NCBI GenBank assembly: GCA_019114135.1
Contig: DXGC01000073.1
Location: 1 to 54,904 of the forward strand
Length of the DNA stretch: 54,904 nt
Direction: 5' to 3'
DNA from: Candidatus Corynebacterium avicola
GTDB taxonomy: Bacteria; Actinomycetota; Actinomycetes; Mycobacteriales; Mycobacteriaceae
The position numbers were made by a program, and so were the translations under genes. Numbering within the stretch: position 1 is the stretch's first letter; every line of letters starts with the position of its first letter. The notes beneath the pieces were generated by a model. That model was not told the origin of the DNA. It ran no database searches and saw only the letters and a program-made list of their open reading frames with translations. This document shows, piece by piece, positions 18,080-27,182 of the stretch.

Positions 18080-18669
18080 CCCGCATTATCTCGGGTAACG
18101 CACGGGGCCGGAAGATCCGCGTCCCCGAGGACGTCACCAGGCCCACATCGGACCGGGCGAGGGAGGGCCTGTTCTCCTCGCTGCAGGTGCGCTTCGGTTT
18201 CGACGGGGAGGTCGTCCTCGACCTGTTCGCCGGATCTGGCGCACTCGGCCTGGAAGCGGCGTCCCGCGGTGCCCGCGAAGTGACCCTGGTCGACGACAAC
18301 CACCGTGCCTGCGACGTCATCCGCGCCAACGCCGATGTGGTCGGACACCCCGATGTGCGCGTCGTGGAAACGAAGGCGTCGACGTTCCTGGCGTCGGCAC
18401 CTCGCGACCATTACACGATGGTCCTCGCCGATCCTCCGTACGTCCTCACCGACGAAGCAGTGAACGAGATGGTCGAGGCCCTGATTCCCACCCTGGCGAA
18501 GGACTGCGTGGTGGTCGTCGAGCGCCATGTCGAATCCCCTGAGGTCGACTGGCCTGCCGGTTTCGTGAAGACGAACCAGAAGCTGAAGAAGCGCACCTAC
18601 GGCATCGCACGTATGGACATGGCGATCTGGCGCGGCGAGGACGCCCCAGAACTCGACGACTCCGAGTAG
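18076..18669 (+). CDS. rsmD: 16S rRNA (guanine-966-N2)-methyltransferase
   Basis: SAM-dependent enzyme that methylates G966 of 16S rRNA during 30S assembly. The 197-residue protein has RIISGNARGRKI and RPTSDRAREGLFS at the N-terminus, the SAM loop LDLFAGSGALGLEAASRGA and the catalytic ADPPY motif (an NPPY variant). GTG 18076 overlaps the preceding stop in GTGA. The rsmD-coaD pair is a widely conserved neighbour arrangement. Confidence 0.95.
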   Translation: MTRIISGNARGRKIRVPEDVTRPTSDRAREGLFSSLQVRFGFDGEVVLDLFAGSGALGLEAASRGAREVTLVDDNHRACDVIRANADVVGHPDVRVVETKASTFLASAPRDHYTMVLADPPYVLTDEAVNEMVEALIPTLAKDCVVVVERHVESPEVDWPAGFVKTNQKLKKRTYGIARMDMAIWRGEDAPELDDSE

Positions 18670-18695
18670 CCCGTCACCACCGGTGCGGGTGGCAG

Positions 18696-18701
18696 TAGGA
18701 T
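18696..18701 (+). promoter_or_regulatory. -10 hexamer TAGGAT before coaD, probably leaderless
   Basis: TAGGAT ends 6 bases before ATG 18708 in the 38-base gap after rsmD. There is no good ribosome site. Confidence 0.5.
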
Positions 18702-18707
18702 CAGGGC

Positions 18708-19199
18708 ATGCGAGTTTGCTGCCCCGGATCCTTCGATCCCGTCACCAATGGCCACCTGGACATCTTCACCCGCGCAGCGCGGACCTTCGACGAGGTCACG
18801 GTGCTGGTGACCTACAACCCCAACAAGTCAGGCCTGTTCACCGCCGAGGAACGCGTCCAGCTCATTCGCGACGCCCTGGACGCGACCGGTCTTCCCGAGG
18901 CCGGGCGGATCACAGTGGACGTGTGGGACAAGTTGCTGGTCGACTACCTCACCGAGCATGACATCCCGGCGATGGTCAAGGGGCTCCGCAGCTCCCTCGA
19001 TTACGAGTACGAGCTGCCGATGGCGCAGATGAACCAGCGGCTGTCGGGGGTCGAGACGTACTTCCTGCTGACCAACCCGCAGTTCGGCTACGTCTCCTCC
19101 ACGATCTGCAAGGAGGTCGCGAAGTACGGCGGGGATGTCAACGGTCTTCTCCCGGAGAATGTCGCCAAGGCGGTCGCCGCCGCGTACGCCGACAAGTAG
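18708..19199 (+). CDS. coaD: Phosphopantetheine adenylyltransferase
   Basis: Transfers AMP from ATP to 4'-phosphopantetheine, giving dephospho-CoA in coenzyme A synthesis. The 163-residue protein is full length and has the nucleotidyltransferase start CCPGSFDPVTNGHLDI (the TxGH-type NGH motif), VKGLRSSLDYEYELPMAQMN and the C-terminal YVSSTICKEVAKYGGDV. It follows rsmD as in mycobacteria (Rv2966c-Rv2965c). Confidence 0.97.
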   Translation: MRVCCPGSFDPVTNGHLDIFTRAARTFDEVTVLVTYNPNKSGLFTAEERVQLIRDALDATGLPEAGRITVDVWDKLLVDYLTEHDIPAMVKGLRSSLDYEYELPMAQMNQRLSGVETYFLLTNPQFGYVSSTICKEVAKYGGDVNGLLPENVAKAVAAAYADK

Positions 19200-19279
19200 T
19201 CGACGACCACTGGAGCAGGTACCAGGTACCTGACGGGACTCGCCGCGTGTCACACCGGTGACCTCGGAAGGTTTCTGGC

Positions 19280-20059
19280 ATGCTGGGCAGCATGTACAAG
19301 ACTTTCCAGGGCCTCGATGATCTCCAGAACATGGTTGACCAGGCATATGGCGTGCCGATGACGTCCAATTGCATGGTGCCTCGACGCGAGGTCCAGGACA
19401 TTCTTGACGAGGTCCGGACCGCCATACCGGTGGAGATGGACGATGCGCAGGACGTCCTCGACCACCGTGACGGCATCATCAACGATGCCGAGGACAAGGC
19501 GGAGACCCTGGTCAGCGACGCCGAGGCGGAGCGCGACCGGATCCTCGAGGAGGCGCAGCGCCAGGCCGATGACATGGTCGCCGACGCCGAGGAGCGCGCC
19601 CACACCACGGTGGCCCGCGCCGAGTCCGAGGCGGACCGCCTGATCAGCGACGCCCGCGCCGAGTACGAGCAGACCACCTCCCGCGCCGAGGCTGAGGCCG
19701 AGCGTCTGGTTACCGCGGGTAACGAGTCCTACGAGCGATCGGTCAACGAGGGCATCGCCGAGCAGCAGCGTCTGGTCAGCGAGTCCGAGGTCGTCCGCGT
19801 CGCCGAGGACGAGGCCCGCCGGATCGTCGAGTCGGCGCACTCCGACTCCGACCGTCTGCGCCGCGAGTGCGACCACTACGTCGACTCCACCCTGGCCCAG
19901 TTCGAGGAGTCCCTGACCAGCACCTTGCGCACCGTCTCCCGCGATCGTGCGGCGCTGCGAAAGGGTGCCGGGGTCTCCGGCAACCGCCAGTCCGACGGCG
20001 GTCGTGACTACGGACGGGACGCCGGCCGGGAGCCGGGACGCGGCGAGTACCGCGAGTGA
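19280..20059 (+). CDS. sepIVA: DivIVA-like coiled-coil cell-division/envelope protein (SepIVA family)
   Basis: Homologue of mycobacterial SepIVA (Rv2927c/MSMEG_2416), a DivIVA-domain protein needed for septation and intracellular membrane domain organisation. The 259-residue protein begins with the conserved YKTFQGLDDLQNMV and GVPMTSNCMVPRREV blocks and AIPVEMDDAQDVLDHRDG, then a long Ala/Glu/Arg coiled coil (about residues 70-215) with the repeating EA/DAEAE pattern, and a Gly/Arg-rich tail. ATG 19280 is favoured by GGAAGG at 19266-19271; the mycobacterial start corresponds to the next ATG (19292). The following DUF177, rnc and mutM genes keep the mycobacterial order. Confidence 0.85.
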   Translation: MLGSMYKTFQGLDDLQNMVDQAYGVPMTSNCMVPRREVQDILDEVRTAIPVEMDDAQDVLDHRDGIINDAEDKAETLVSDAEAERDRILEEAQRQADDMVADAEERAHTTVARAESEADRLISDARAEYEQTTSRAEAEAERLVTAGNESYERSVNEGIAEQQRLVSESEVVRVAEDEARRIVESAHSDSDRLRRECDHYVDSTLAQFEESLTSTLRTVSRDRAALRKGAGVSGNRQSDGGRDYGRDAGREPGRGEYRE

Positions 20060-20096
20060 TTCGCGCACCAGCGGGTGTCAAGGGTAGAAACATGGT

Positions 20097-20687
20097 GTGA
20101 GCAACGATCCTTTTCTCCTTGATGTCCGCGAGCCGCTGCAGGCGGTCGGAGTTCCGCACCATGTCACGACGACCGGGGATGCCCCGGTGCGTCTGGGCGG
20201 TGAGATGCTCGGTGTCGCCGAGGGGTCGCAGGTGGAGGTCGTGGCCGACCTGACGAACCTGGGGGAGTCGGTCCTGGTGGACGCCACGGCGCACGGCCGG
20301 GTGACCGGCCAGTGCTCCCGCTGCCTGAACCCGCTCGACGTCGAGCACTCCCTGCACGTCAGTGACGTCTTCGGTATCACCCCTGACTTCATCACCGGCG
20401 ACGACGCCGAGGAGGGAGAGGAGCCGCTGATGGTCGACGAGGATCGCGTCGACATCACCCAGCTGCTCGTCGACGAGGCGGGACTGACCCTGCCCTTCAA
20501 CCCGGTGTGCGAGGACTACGGTCTCGAGTGCAATGACGCCATCCCCGCCCCGGACGGCATCTCCGGCGAGGAGTCTGTGGTCGACCCGCGGTGGGCCGGC
20601 CTGGCCAGCAAGCTGGAGGAGGTCGCTGAGGTCGCCGACAGCACCGACAGCGCCGACACCGACACTGACTCCGACAAGGACGCCTGA
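20097..20687 (+). CDS. DUF177 (YceD-like) protein
   Basis: YceD-type protein linked in other bacteria to 23S rRNA accumulation and large-subunit biogenesis. The 196-residue product has the conserved CSRC pair (VTGQCSRCLNPL), a second cysteine pair CEDYGLEC and the DPRWAGLASKLEEV motif near the C-terminus, then an acidic Asp/Ser/Thr tail. In many bacteria DUF177 precedes rpmF; here it precedes rnc, sharing one base with its ATG, as in mycobacteria (Rv2926c-rnc-fpg), which ties it to rRNA processing. GTG 20097 has no clear ribosome site. Confidence 0.88.
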   Translation: MSNDPFLLDVREPLQAVGVPHHVTTTGDAPVRLGGEMLGVAEGSQVEVVADLTNLGESVLVDATAHGRVTGQCSRCLNPLDVEHSLHVSDVFGITPDFITGDDAEEGEEPLMVDEDRVDITQLLVDEAGLTLPFNPVCEDYGLECNDAIPAPDGISGEESVVDPRWAGLASKLEEVAEVADSTDSADTDTDSDKDA

Positions 20688-21418
20688 TGGCCCGCAAGCG
20701 TCGACTGACCGGCCAGGCGGCCCTGGACGCCGCATACGCCCGCACCGACCATGCCCCGCTGCTGGAAGCGTGGGGTGTCGAGCTGCCGGACGACATGCTG
20801 CGGTTGGCGCTGTCGCACCGTTCCTTCGCCAACGAGAACGGCAACCTGCCGAACAATGAGCGTCTCGAGTTCCTGGGCGACGCCGTCCTGGGCCTCAGCG
20901 TGGCCGAGCAGCTCTACCTGGAGTTCCCGGAGCGCACCGAGTCGGACATCTCGAAGATGCGCGCCGGTGTGGTCAACATGTACGCCCTGGCCGAGGTGGC
21001 CCGTGAGCTGGGCATGGGTGAGCACATCCTGCTGGGCCGCGGTGAGATGATGACCGGTGGCCGCGACAAGCACTCGATCCTCGCCGACTCGGTCGAGGCG
21101 ATGCTCGGCGCGATCTACCTGGTCCACGGCTTCGAGGTCGCGAGGTCCACGGTGTTGCGCATCTTCAGCTCGCGGATCACCGCCGCGCCGTCGACGGGTC
21201 TGACCATGGACTGGAAGACCGTCCTGCTCGAGAAGATCAGTGAGCTGAAGTTGGGCGTCACCCCGTCCTACAACTCCGAGGTCGAGGGCCCGGCGCACGA
21301 CCAGACGTTCCGTGCGACGGTCTCCTTCGACGGCACGGTGCGTGGCAAGGGGGTCGGCCACACCAAGAAGGAGGCCGAGCACGGCGCCGCCCGCGAGGCC
21401 TACAAGTCGCTGGGCTGA
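20687..21418 (+). CDS. rnc: Ribonuclease III
   Basis: Double-strand-specific endonuclease that processes rRNA precursors and some mRNAs. The 243-residue product has the catalytic signature [14 protein letters not shown], the second acidic cluster [12 protein letters not shown], and a C-terminal double-stranded RNA-binding domain ([13 protein letters not shown] to [15 protein letters not shown]). The ATG shares its A with the TGA of the DUF177 gene, and mutM starts 10 bases after its stop. Confidence 0.97.
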   Translation: MARKRRLTGQAALDAAYARTDHAPLLEAWGVELPDDMLRLALSHRSFANENGNLPNNERLEFLGDAVLGLSVAEQLYLEFPERTESDISKMRAGVVNMYALAEVARELGMGEHILLGRGEMMTGGRDKHSILADSVEAMLGAIYLVHGFEVARSTVLRIFSSRITAAPSTGLTMDWKTVLLEKISELKLGVTPSYNSEVEGPAHDQTFRATVSFDGTVRGKGVGHTKKEAEHGAAREAYKSLG

Positions 21419-21428
21419 CAGCACCACC

Positions 21429-22262
21429 ATGCCTGAACTCCCCGAGGTCGAGGTCGTCCGTCGCGGCCTGGCCGAGCACATCCTGGGTGCGACGTTCCTG
21501 AACACGAACGTCCTGCATCCCCGCGCGGTGCGCGGGCAGGAGGGTGGACAGGACGCTCTGGTCGCCGGGTTGGACGCCGCGGTCGTCGCCGACGTGTGTC
21601 GGCGCGGCAAATACATGTGGCTTGATCTCGGGGACTCCGGGAACCTGTTGGTGCACCTGGGGATGTCGGGGCAGATGCTGCTGGGGGAGCCGGGTCAGGT
21701 CACCTCGCCGCACGTGAGGATCCGGTCCCGCCTGGTTACCACGGACGGCGCACCGTCGGAGCTGACCTTCGTCGACCAGCGGACCTTCGGCCGGTGGGAG
21801 TTGCTGGAGCCGGGAGACCCGGTCCCGCATATCGTGGTGGACCCCCTTGACCCGCAGTTCGACGCCACGACAACCGCGCGACTGATCAGGAAGAAGCGTT
21901 CCGAGATCAAGCGTGTGCTGCTGGACCAGTCGGTGGTGTCCGGCATCGGCAACATCTACGCTGACGAGGCGTTGTGGGAGGCTGGCGTGCACCCGCGCAA
22001 GCGCGCCTCGGCGATGCGTCAGCAGGACGTCCTGACGGTGCTGGAGGCAGCGCGTCAGGTGATGGTCCGTGCGCTGGCGGCCGGCGGGACGTCCTTCGAC
22101 GACCTGTACGTCAACGTCAACGGGGCGTCCGGCTACTTCTCCCGGTCGCTGAACGCCTACGGGCGGACTGGCGAGCCCTGCCACCGCTGCGGGGCGCCGA
22201 TCGTCCGGGAACAGTGGATGAACCGTTCCTCGCACTTCTGTCCGGAGTGCCAGCGGCGGTAG
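21429..22262 (+). CDS. mutM: Formamidopyrimidine-DNA glycosylase
   Basis: Bifunctional glycosylase/AP lyase (Fpg) that removes 8-oxoguanine and formamidopyrimidines from DNA. The 277-residue protein begins PELPEVE, so after Met removal the catalytic Pro and Glu are in place; [10 protein letters not shown] holds the conserved lysine, [12 protein letters not shown] the helix-two-turn-helix, and CHRCG...CPEC the zinc finger. ATG 21429 is fixed by this mandatory N-terminus. It closes the rnc operon. In mycobacteria acyP and smc lie close downstream; here about 12 kb of accessory genes intervene. Confidence 0.97.
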   Translation: MPELPEVEVVRRGLAEHILGATFLNTNVLHPRAVRGQEGGQDALVAGLDAAVVADVCRRGKYMWLDLGDSGNLLVHLGMSGQMLLGEPGQVTSPHVRIRSRLVTTDGAPSELTFVDQRTFGRWELLEPGDPVPHIVVDPLDPQFDATTTARLIRKKRSEIKRVLLDQSVVSGIGNIYADEALWEAGVHPRKRASAMRQQDVLTVLEAARQVMVRALAAGGTSFDDLYVNVNGASGYFSRSLNAYGRTGEPCHRCGAPIVREQWMNRSSHFCPECQRR

Positions 22263-22323
22263 GACATGTGTCTCGAGGGGCTCGGCCACCGCGTTCGTGG
22301 CTGATCTTTGAGACAATCGCAGA

Positions 22324-23346
22324 ATGAACGAGCGTGCGACACCGGATAGCAGACATGACCAGGTTGAACTGAGCCCGAAAGCGCTCCGGGATCTCTGCTT
22401 CAGGGCCCTGCATTCTGCGGGCGCATCGGAGGAACTTGCGGACAGCATGGCGCGTGCGACGGTCGAGGCCGAACGACGGGGCCGTTCGAGTACCGGCGCG
22501 AGCCACCTCTTCGGGTCGGTTGAGGCACTTCAGAATGGTCGGCTGAAGCGAGGCCCCGATCCCGTGGTCGAATGCCGTCGCGCCGCGATCATCGCGGTCG
22601 ATGCCGATGACGGCCCGGCGCATCTGGCATTTGACCGGGCGCGGGATCGTCTTGTCACAGTCGCCCGGGACACGGGCATCGCGATGCTCGGCATCGAACG
22701 CAGCTACGCCTGGGGTGAGCTCGGTTACCTGGCGTGTGAAACCGCCACACAGGGCCTCATCGCGATGGCTGGAACCAACTCACCGGCGTTGATGTCGATC
22801 TTCGGTGCGGGAGTTCCGGTCACCGGCACCAACCCGTTCTCGTTCGCGGTGCCGAGTGGTGTATCGCGGGCCGGGGCTGATGAGGAGGCACGCCCCCGCC
22901 TCATTGACCAGGCGAGTAGTGAGGCGGCTTGGGTGAGGGTGCGCTCTGCCGCCGAACGTGGCGAGGCGATCCCTGAGGGATGGGCGGTCGACGCACAAGG
23001 CGAACCGACAACCGACCCGGACGAGGCGCTCGCGGGGGCCATGCTGCCTTTCGGTGGGGTGAAGGGCGCAAACATCGCCGTGCTCGTCGAGGTTCTCGGC
23101 ACACTCGCAGGGGGCGCTTTCTCGCTTGATGGAACCGGGCCGAACGACAACCCGCCCAGAATCGGCGCCTGGGTGATCGCCATCGATCCCGAGGCCTTCG
23201 GTCCCGGCTACATCGACCGGCTGGACGCTCACTTTGAGCGCCTCGAAGCCTTCATCGGTCACGACTACGGTCGCCGCAAACCGCTACTCGAGACCATTGA
23301 CATCCCCCGTCACGTCTACGACCAGCTGACCGCGGACGGTCAGTAG
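22324..23346 (+). CDS. Malate/L-lactate dehydrogenase family oxidoreductase (Ldh_2)
   Basis: NAD(P)-dependent 2-hydroxyacid dehydrogenase of the malate/L-sulfolactate/ureidoglycolate family, unrelated to classical MDH/LDH. The 340-residue protein has ATVEAERRGRSSTGASHL near the N-terminus, GIAMLGIERSYAWGELGYLA, the TGTNPFSFAVP dinucleotide-binding motif and LPFGGVKGANIAVLVEVLG. The substrate could be malate, lactate, sulfolactate or ureidoglycolate; context does not decide. GACAAT ends 6 bases before the ATG and may be a leaderless -10. Its 3' end overlaps the convergent methyltransferase by 7 bases. Confidence 0.88.
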   Translation: MNERATPDSRHDQVELSPKALRDLCFRALHSAGASEELADSMARATVEAERRGRSSTGASHLFGSVEALQNGRLKRGPDPVVECRRAAIIAVDADDGPAHLAFDRARDRLVTVARDTGIAMLGIERSYAWGELGYLACETATQGLIAMAGTNSPALMSIFGAGVPVTGTNPFSFAVPSGVSRAGADEEARPRLIDQASSEAAWVRVRSAAERGEAIPEGWAVDAQGEPTTDPDEALAGAMLPFGGVKGANIAVLVEVLGTLAGGAFSLDGTGPNDNPPRIGAWVIAIDPEAFGPGYIDRLDAHFERLEAFIGHDYGRRKPLLETIDIPRHVYDQLTADGQ

Positions 23347-23948
23347 TCACCGCGACGGACGGCGGTGATCTCGCCGTGCCTGCGCGCGCCGTCCTGCGAG
23401 CGTGTCGCGGTGTGCGTGACGCGGAAGCCAGCGTCCTCCACCACCGCAGCCATCTCATCGACCGGCCAGTAGTAGGCGGTGGTGACGGCATGGTCGAAGG
23501 GTTCGTGTTCGTCGCCGGCGAAGAACCCGATCAGGAGTCCACCGTCAGGACGGACGCACCGCGCGAACTCCGCCAGTGCGGACTCGACCTCTGCTACCTC
23601 GGAGTGGATCAGCGAGTACCACGCCAGCACGCCGCCGACTGAACCAGCGTCCTCGCCAAGATCGTCGGCCTGACCGACGCGGTAGTTCGCGCCGGGGTAG
23701 GACGACCGGGCACGCTCGACGAACGCGGACGCCGGGTCGACGCCGGTGATCTGTACACCGTGGCGGCACAGCCAGTCGGTCCACTGCCCGGGGCCGCAGC
23801 CCACATCCAGAAGCGGCCCGGTGCAGCCCAGCGCCCAGTCACGGATGAACTCGCGGTCGACGACGGCGGTGTGGCCGATGCGTCCTACCGCGTCGATGTA
23901 GTCCTCGGCCTTGGCGGTGTACGCGGCTGCCACACTGTCGGTGGTCAT
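23340..23948 (-). CDS. Class I SAM-dependent methyltransferase
   Basis: A 202-residue small-molecule methyltransferase. Motif I is LLDVGCGPGQWTDWL, followed by ITGVDPA (motif II), QADDLG, and GVLAWYSLIHSE in the post-motif region; it resembles UbiE/biotin-synthesis-type methyltransferases. The substrate is unknown. It reads leftward from a start 7 bases after a CACAAT hexamer, possibly leaderless, and lies downstream of the RibD_C reductase gene (29-base gap), so the two may be co-transcribed. Confidence 0.85.
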   Translation of the reverse strand: MTTDSVAAAYTAKAEDYIDAVGRIGHTAVVDREFIRDWALGCTGPLLDVGCGPGQWTDWLCRHGVQITGVDPASAFVERARSSYPGANYRVGQADDLGEDAGSVGGVLAWYSLIHSEVAEVESALAEFARCVRPDGGLLIGFFAGDEHEPFDHAVTTAYYWPVDEMAAVVEDAGFRVTHTATRSQDGARRHGEITAVRRGDY

Positions 23949-23977
23949 GGTTCGATTGTGCCTGAGCGGTTGCTGTC

Positions 23978-24541
23978 CTACCGCGCGTAGCGCAGCAGGA
24001 CGACCCCGCCGGAGAATGCCCGGCTCTCCACCAGGGAGAGGTCGCGCAGTTCAGTGTTCTCCGGGAACAGGCGACGTCCGGTGCCGAGGACCACCGGGAA
24101 GACGAACAGCCGTATCTCGTTCACCAGACCTGCTGCGAGCAGTTGGCGGGCGAGTGAGATGCTCCCGGTCAGCACGATGTCGCTTCCGTCCCGGGACTGC
24201 AGCTCCCGGATCTCCTCGACAAGACCGTCTCCTCCGCGCAGGACGGTGGTGCCGTCCCACTGCGGATCCTCGAGGTCGCGGGAGACCACGTATTTCTCGA
24301 CCCGGTTGAGGTGGTCGGTGACCCCGGTGGTGTCGTCGACCTGGCGCGGCCAGAACTCGCGCATCTCCTCGAAAGTGGTGCGTCCCACGAGGAATCCGTC
24401 AGAGGCGGCCGCGTGCTCCTGGGTGATGGCGGCCAGTTCGCGGCCTTGTTCGGAGTCGTCGGTGGGGTCGAACCAGGTGCCGTCGTTCTCGACGACACCG
24501 TCGATGGTGATGTTCTCGGTGATGATCAGTCGACGTGTCAT
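23978..24541 (-). CDS. Dihydrofolate reductase-like (RibD C-terminal domain) protein
   Basis: A 187-residue RibD_C fold reductase. It starts MTRRLIITENITIDGVV, has FLVGRTTFEEMREFW, VSRDLEDPQW, GSISLARQLLAAGLVNEIRL and FPVVLGTGRRLFP, all typical of this group, which is called dihydrofolate-reductase-like but usually has no proven substrate. ATG 24541 is chosen because caggag precedes it by 8 bases; the longer upstream frame has no ribosome site. It is divergent from the DGPF-ECF42 sigma operon, a common companion arrangement in actinobacteria from memory. Confidence 0.87.
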   Translation of the reverse strand: MTRRLIITENITIDGVVENDGTWFDPTDDSEQGRELAAITQEHAAASDGFLVGRTTFEEMREFWPRQVDDTTGVTDHLNRVEKYVVSRDLEDPQWDGTTVLRGGDGLVEEIRELQSRDGSDIVLTGSISLARQLLAAGLVNEIRLFVFPVVLGTGRRLFPENTELRDLSLVESRAFSGGVVLLRYAR

Positions 24542-24647
24542 GCCGGTGCTCCTGCGTCGGTTGTCCGTCTCCAGATGGTTTCCTGCAGCGTACCATCGCT
24601 GTGGAGACGTCCCCGGCACAGCGGATCTCAAACTTTTTCCCGGACGA

Positions 24648-24674
24648 TGTCGAGAATGCCCGTCAGTGAACGTG
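24648..24674 (+). promoter_or_regulatory. Candidate ECF42-type promoter of the DGPF-sigma operon
   Basis: TGTCGA (24648-24653), a 17-base spacer and CGTG (24671-24674) lie 88 bases before the DGPF gene. As I recall, ECF42 promoters have TGTCGA at -35 and CGAC or CGTC at -10, so the -35 is exact and the -10 near. This would give autoregulation by the sigma factor two genes downstream. Confidence 0.5.
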
Positions 24675-24761
24675 TAGATGGTGAGTACGGCACAGAGGTC
24701 GTACTCGAGAGAAGTCAGAAGATTCAGACAAGAGAGACGACCGAGAACAAGGGAGAAAATC

Positions 24762-25112
24762 ATGTCTCACTACCTGCTGAGCAACATCACACCCACCGGG
24801 CGCACGCTCGATCCCGAGCAGATGCAGCGCGTCATCGCCAACGTCACCGAACTCACCCGGGAGATGCAGGACGCCGGGATCTGGGTCTTCGCCATGCACC
24901 TGGGCGATCCCTCGGCGGCGAAGGTCGTGTCCGGTGGACCGGACGACGTCACTTTGGCCGATGGCCCGTTCGCCGAGCTCAAGGAGTATGTCGGCGGGTT
25001 CACCGTGATCGACGTCGAGGACGAGGACACGGCGGTCTCGTGGGCGGCGCGCGTCGCTGAGGCCACCGGGCTGAAGATCGAGGTCCGTGCGGCCCCGAAC
25101 TTCGGTGGCTGA
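24762..25112 (+). CDS. YCII/DGPF-domain protein
   Basis: A 116-residue member of the YCII-related (DGPF) family, named for the DGPF motif seen here in TLADGPFAELKEYVGGFTVID. It may bind small molecules; no activity is established. ATG 24762 follows aagggag by 6 bases. It ends 3 bases before the ECF sigma gene, the classic DGPF-ECF42 pair, in which the DGPF proteins are encoded by targets of the sigma factor. Confidence 0.88.
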   Translation: MSHYLLSNITPTGRTLDPEQMQRVIANVTELTREMQDAGIWVFAMHLGDPSAAKVVSGGPDDVTLADGPFAELKEYVGGFTVIDVEDEDTAVSWAARVAEATGLKIEVRAAPNFGG

Positions 25113-25115
25113 CCT

Positions 25116-26375
25116 ATGACGGCGGGGGATGCGGTCGAGGCCGTGCAACGGGCGTACCGCTCGGAGTACGGCCGCACCGTCGCGATCCTCATGCGCACCC
25201 TCGGGGGTTCTGGGAACTCTGTGGTCTCTGGGAGTCTGGGGGACGCCGAGGACGCGGTGCAGGACGCTTTCGTCGCCGCCGCAGAGACCTGGCCTGAGCA
25301 GGGCGTCCCGCCGAACCCCCAGGCGTGGATCGTCACGACCGCCCGCCGCCGGGCGATCGACAGGATCAGACGGATGAACACCGCGCAGCGGCACGTGGAA
25401 CAGGTCGCCCACGAACAACAGGACGAGCAGGTCGTAAGCGACGATGCCGACGATGAGCTGCGCATGATCCTGCTGTGCACGCATCCGCGACTGTCCCCGG
25501 AGTCCCAGGTCGCACTGACGTTGAGGTATGCCGGGGGCCTGACGGCTGCGGAGATCGCCCGGGCTTTCGGGACGTCCGAGGCGACGATGGCGCAGCGACT
25601 CTCGCGGGCGAAACGGACGATCAAGGACGCCCGGATCGGACTGCCCGAACCTGACCGGATCGAGGACAGGCTGCCGGTGGTGCTGGCGGTCATCTACGCG
25701 ATCTACAACGAGGGGTACACCACCACGTCCGGGGAGCTCAGCCGCGTAGACCTGTGCCAGGAAGGCGTCCGGTTGGCGCGTCTGGTCGCTGCGCACGGCC
25801 GCTCCGACCTGGAGGCGACGGGGCTCCTGGCGTTGCTGCTCCTTCTCCAGGCCCGGCGCCGTGCCCGAATATCCGCGGACGGTTCACTGGTGCCCTTGCC
25901 TGATCAGGACCGCAGCGCATGGGATCAGGCGCTGATCGCCGAGGGACAGGCGCTTGTCCGGCATTGTCTCGCGGTGAACAAACCGGGGCAGTACCAGGTG
26001 CAGGCCGCGATCCAGGCGGTGCACTGTGACGCCGGGAGCGACGAAGACACCGACTGGACGCAGATTCTCGCTCTCTACGACATGTTGTTGACAATGGTGC
26101 CGACTCCGGCGGCCAGGACGGCGAGGATCGTGGCCCTGTCCCATGTCGAGGGGCCGGCTCGGGCGCTGGCGGAACTCGACGCAACTGGCGCACCTGGCAC
26201 CACAACTGACGCTGCGGACCGCTACACACTGGCTGTACGGGCGGACCTCCTGGGGCGCACTGGGGAGAGCGAGGCTGCCCGTGACGTCTTTCTCCGGGCC
26301 GCGGAACTTGCCGACAACGAAGCGGAGCGCGAGCATCTGCTGCGGCGGGCGGAGGACGTCGATCCCGCTGGATAG
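25116..26375 (+). CDS. RNA polymerase sigma factor, ECF42 group
   Basis: Extracytoplasmic-function sigma factor of 419 residues. Sigma region 2 includes DAVQDAFVAA and WIVTTARRRAIDRIRR, region 4 includes LSPESQVALTLRYAGGLTAAEIARAF and the recognition helix SEATMAQRLSRAK, and a ~220-residue helical, TPR-like C-terminal extension follows from IEDRLPVVLAVIYAIYNEGY. This extension and the adjacent DGPF gene define ECF42; such factors have no anti-sigma gene and may be controlled by the extension itself. A short Gly/Ser insert (GGSGNSVVSGSLGD) splits region 2. The inducing signal is unknown. Confidence 0.92.
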   Translation: MTAGDAVEAVQRAYRSEYGRTVAILMRTLGGSGNSVVSGSLGDAEDAVQDAFVAAAETWPEQGVPPNPQAWIVTTARRRAIDRIRRMNTAQRHVEQVAHEQQDEQVVSDDADDELRMILLCTHPRLSPESQVALTLRYAGGLTAAEIARAFGTSEATMAQRLSRAKRTIKDARIGLPEPDRIEDRLPVVLAVIYAIYNEGYTTTSGELSRVDLCQEGVRLARLVAAHGRSDLEATGLLALLLLLQARRRARISADGSLVPLPDQDRSAWDQALIAEGQALVRHCLAVNKPGQYQVQAAIQAVHCDAGSDEDTDWTQILALYDMLLTMVPTPAARTARIVALSHVEGPARALAELDATGAPGTTTDAADRYTLAVRADLLGRTGESEAARDVFLRAAELADNEAEREHLLRRAEDVDPAG

Positions 26376-26417
26376 TCCGCAGCGTGATAAGGAATCCTCC
26401 GTCGGACCTTGTTTGAG

Positions 26418-27064
26418 TTAGAAGTTTAGCTCGACGGATAGCTGCTGATCTTTCAGAGGTCCTCGTTCGACGCGGTCGCCTTCTCCCAGAACGACATCAA
26501 AGCGACTTCTATAGTAGGCCTCAACTATGCAATTGACGCCTGGGTCTGGCGTCACCATCAGGGAGAGGTCACCCAAGGTCGTCCAGTCTCCTTCGTCTCC
26601 GAATACATTGGTAGTGAATTCCGCGTCAAGAAGGTTTGACTCAATCGTCATCGACATGCCCACCTCGTCGATCATGTTCTCTCGGTTGTCGATGAGGAGG
26701 TCTCCGTCCAAGAACAGTTCGACAAGGACTTCTCGATCCTGACACCCTTGGAACTGCAGGTAGGTGCCATCTGGCGGGTAGAGCGACCAAGTGAGTGGAC
26801 TTTCAGGCTCTGTGCTCGCGGTGGGAGAACTGGACTCTGTTTGACTCTCACTCGTAATGGTCAACGTGACGACGACCGTAACTGCGATGACCAACGCAAC
26901 GGTGACGAATGATAGTGCGGTGAGGCTGGGTCTGGCATTCCCGTCGTGGTGGGGTTCTGGTCAGCATCTTCAAGTGTCTCTTGGGCCGGTCCACTTGGGG
27001 CAATGTGTGGCCGATCAGATGCGTCTCGGTCGGGCTGCTCATTGGTTTCATGGGGCAGATTCAT
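26418..27064 (-). pseudogene. Frameshifted single-TM membrane protein, unknown function
   Basis: Read leftward from ATG 27064 (after aagggt) a polar N-terminus of ~38 residues (MNLPHETNEQPDRD...) runs into a stop near 26861. In the -1 frame, entered at the C-run corresponding to 26951-26954, the protein continues ARPSLTALSFVTVALVIAVTVVVTL (a transmembrane helix) and a ~140-residue acidic extracellular domain ending KDQQLSVELNF at 26418. Adding one C restores a single ~215-residue membrane protein. The uninterrupted part alone is 26418-26894 from a TTG. A sequencing error, a true mutation or slippage on CCCC are all possible. The GC content is clearly lower than in neighbouring genes, suggesting transfer. 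Confidence 0.55.
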
Positions 27065-27182
27065 AGGACTACCCTTGCTTGGAAATAAAACAGGGCTTGG
27101 AAAACGTGCGCCGAAAGCCGTGTAGGAGAGACGACAGGTTAGGATATAGGTTTCACTGTTAAAACTGCCAATTGGAGATCCT

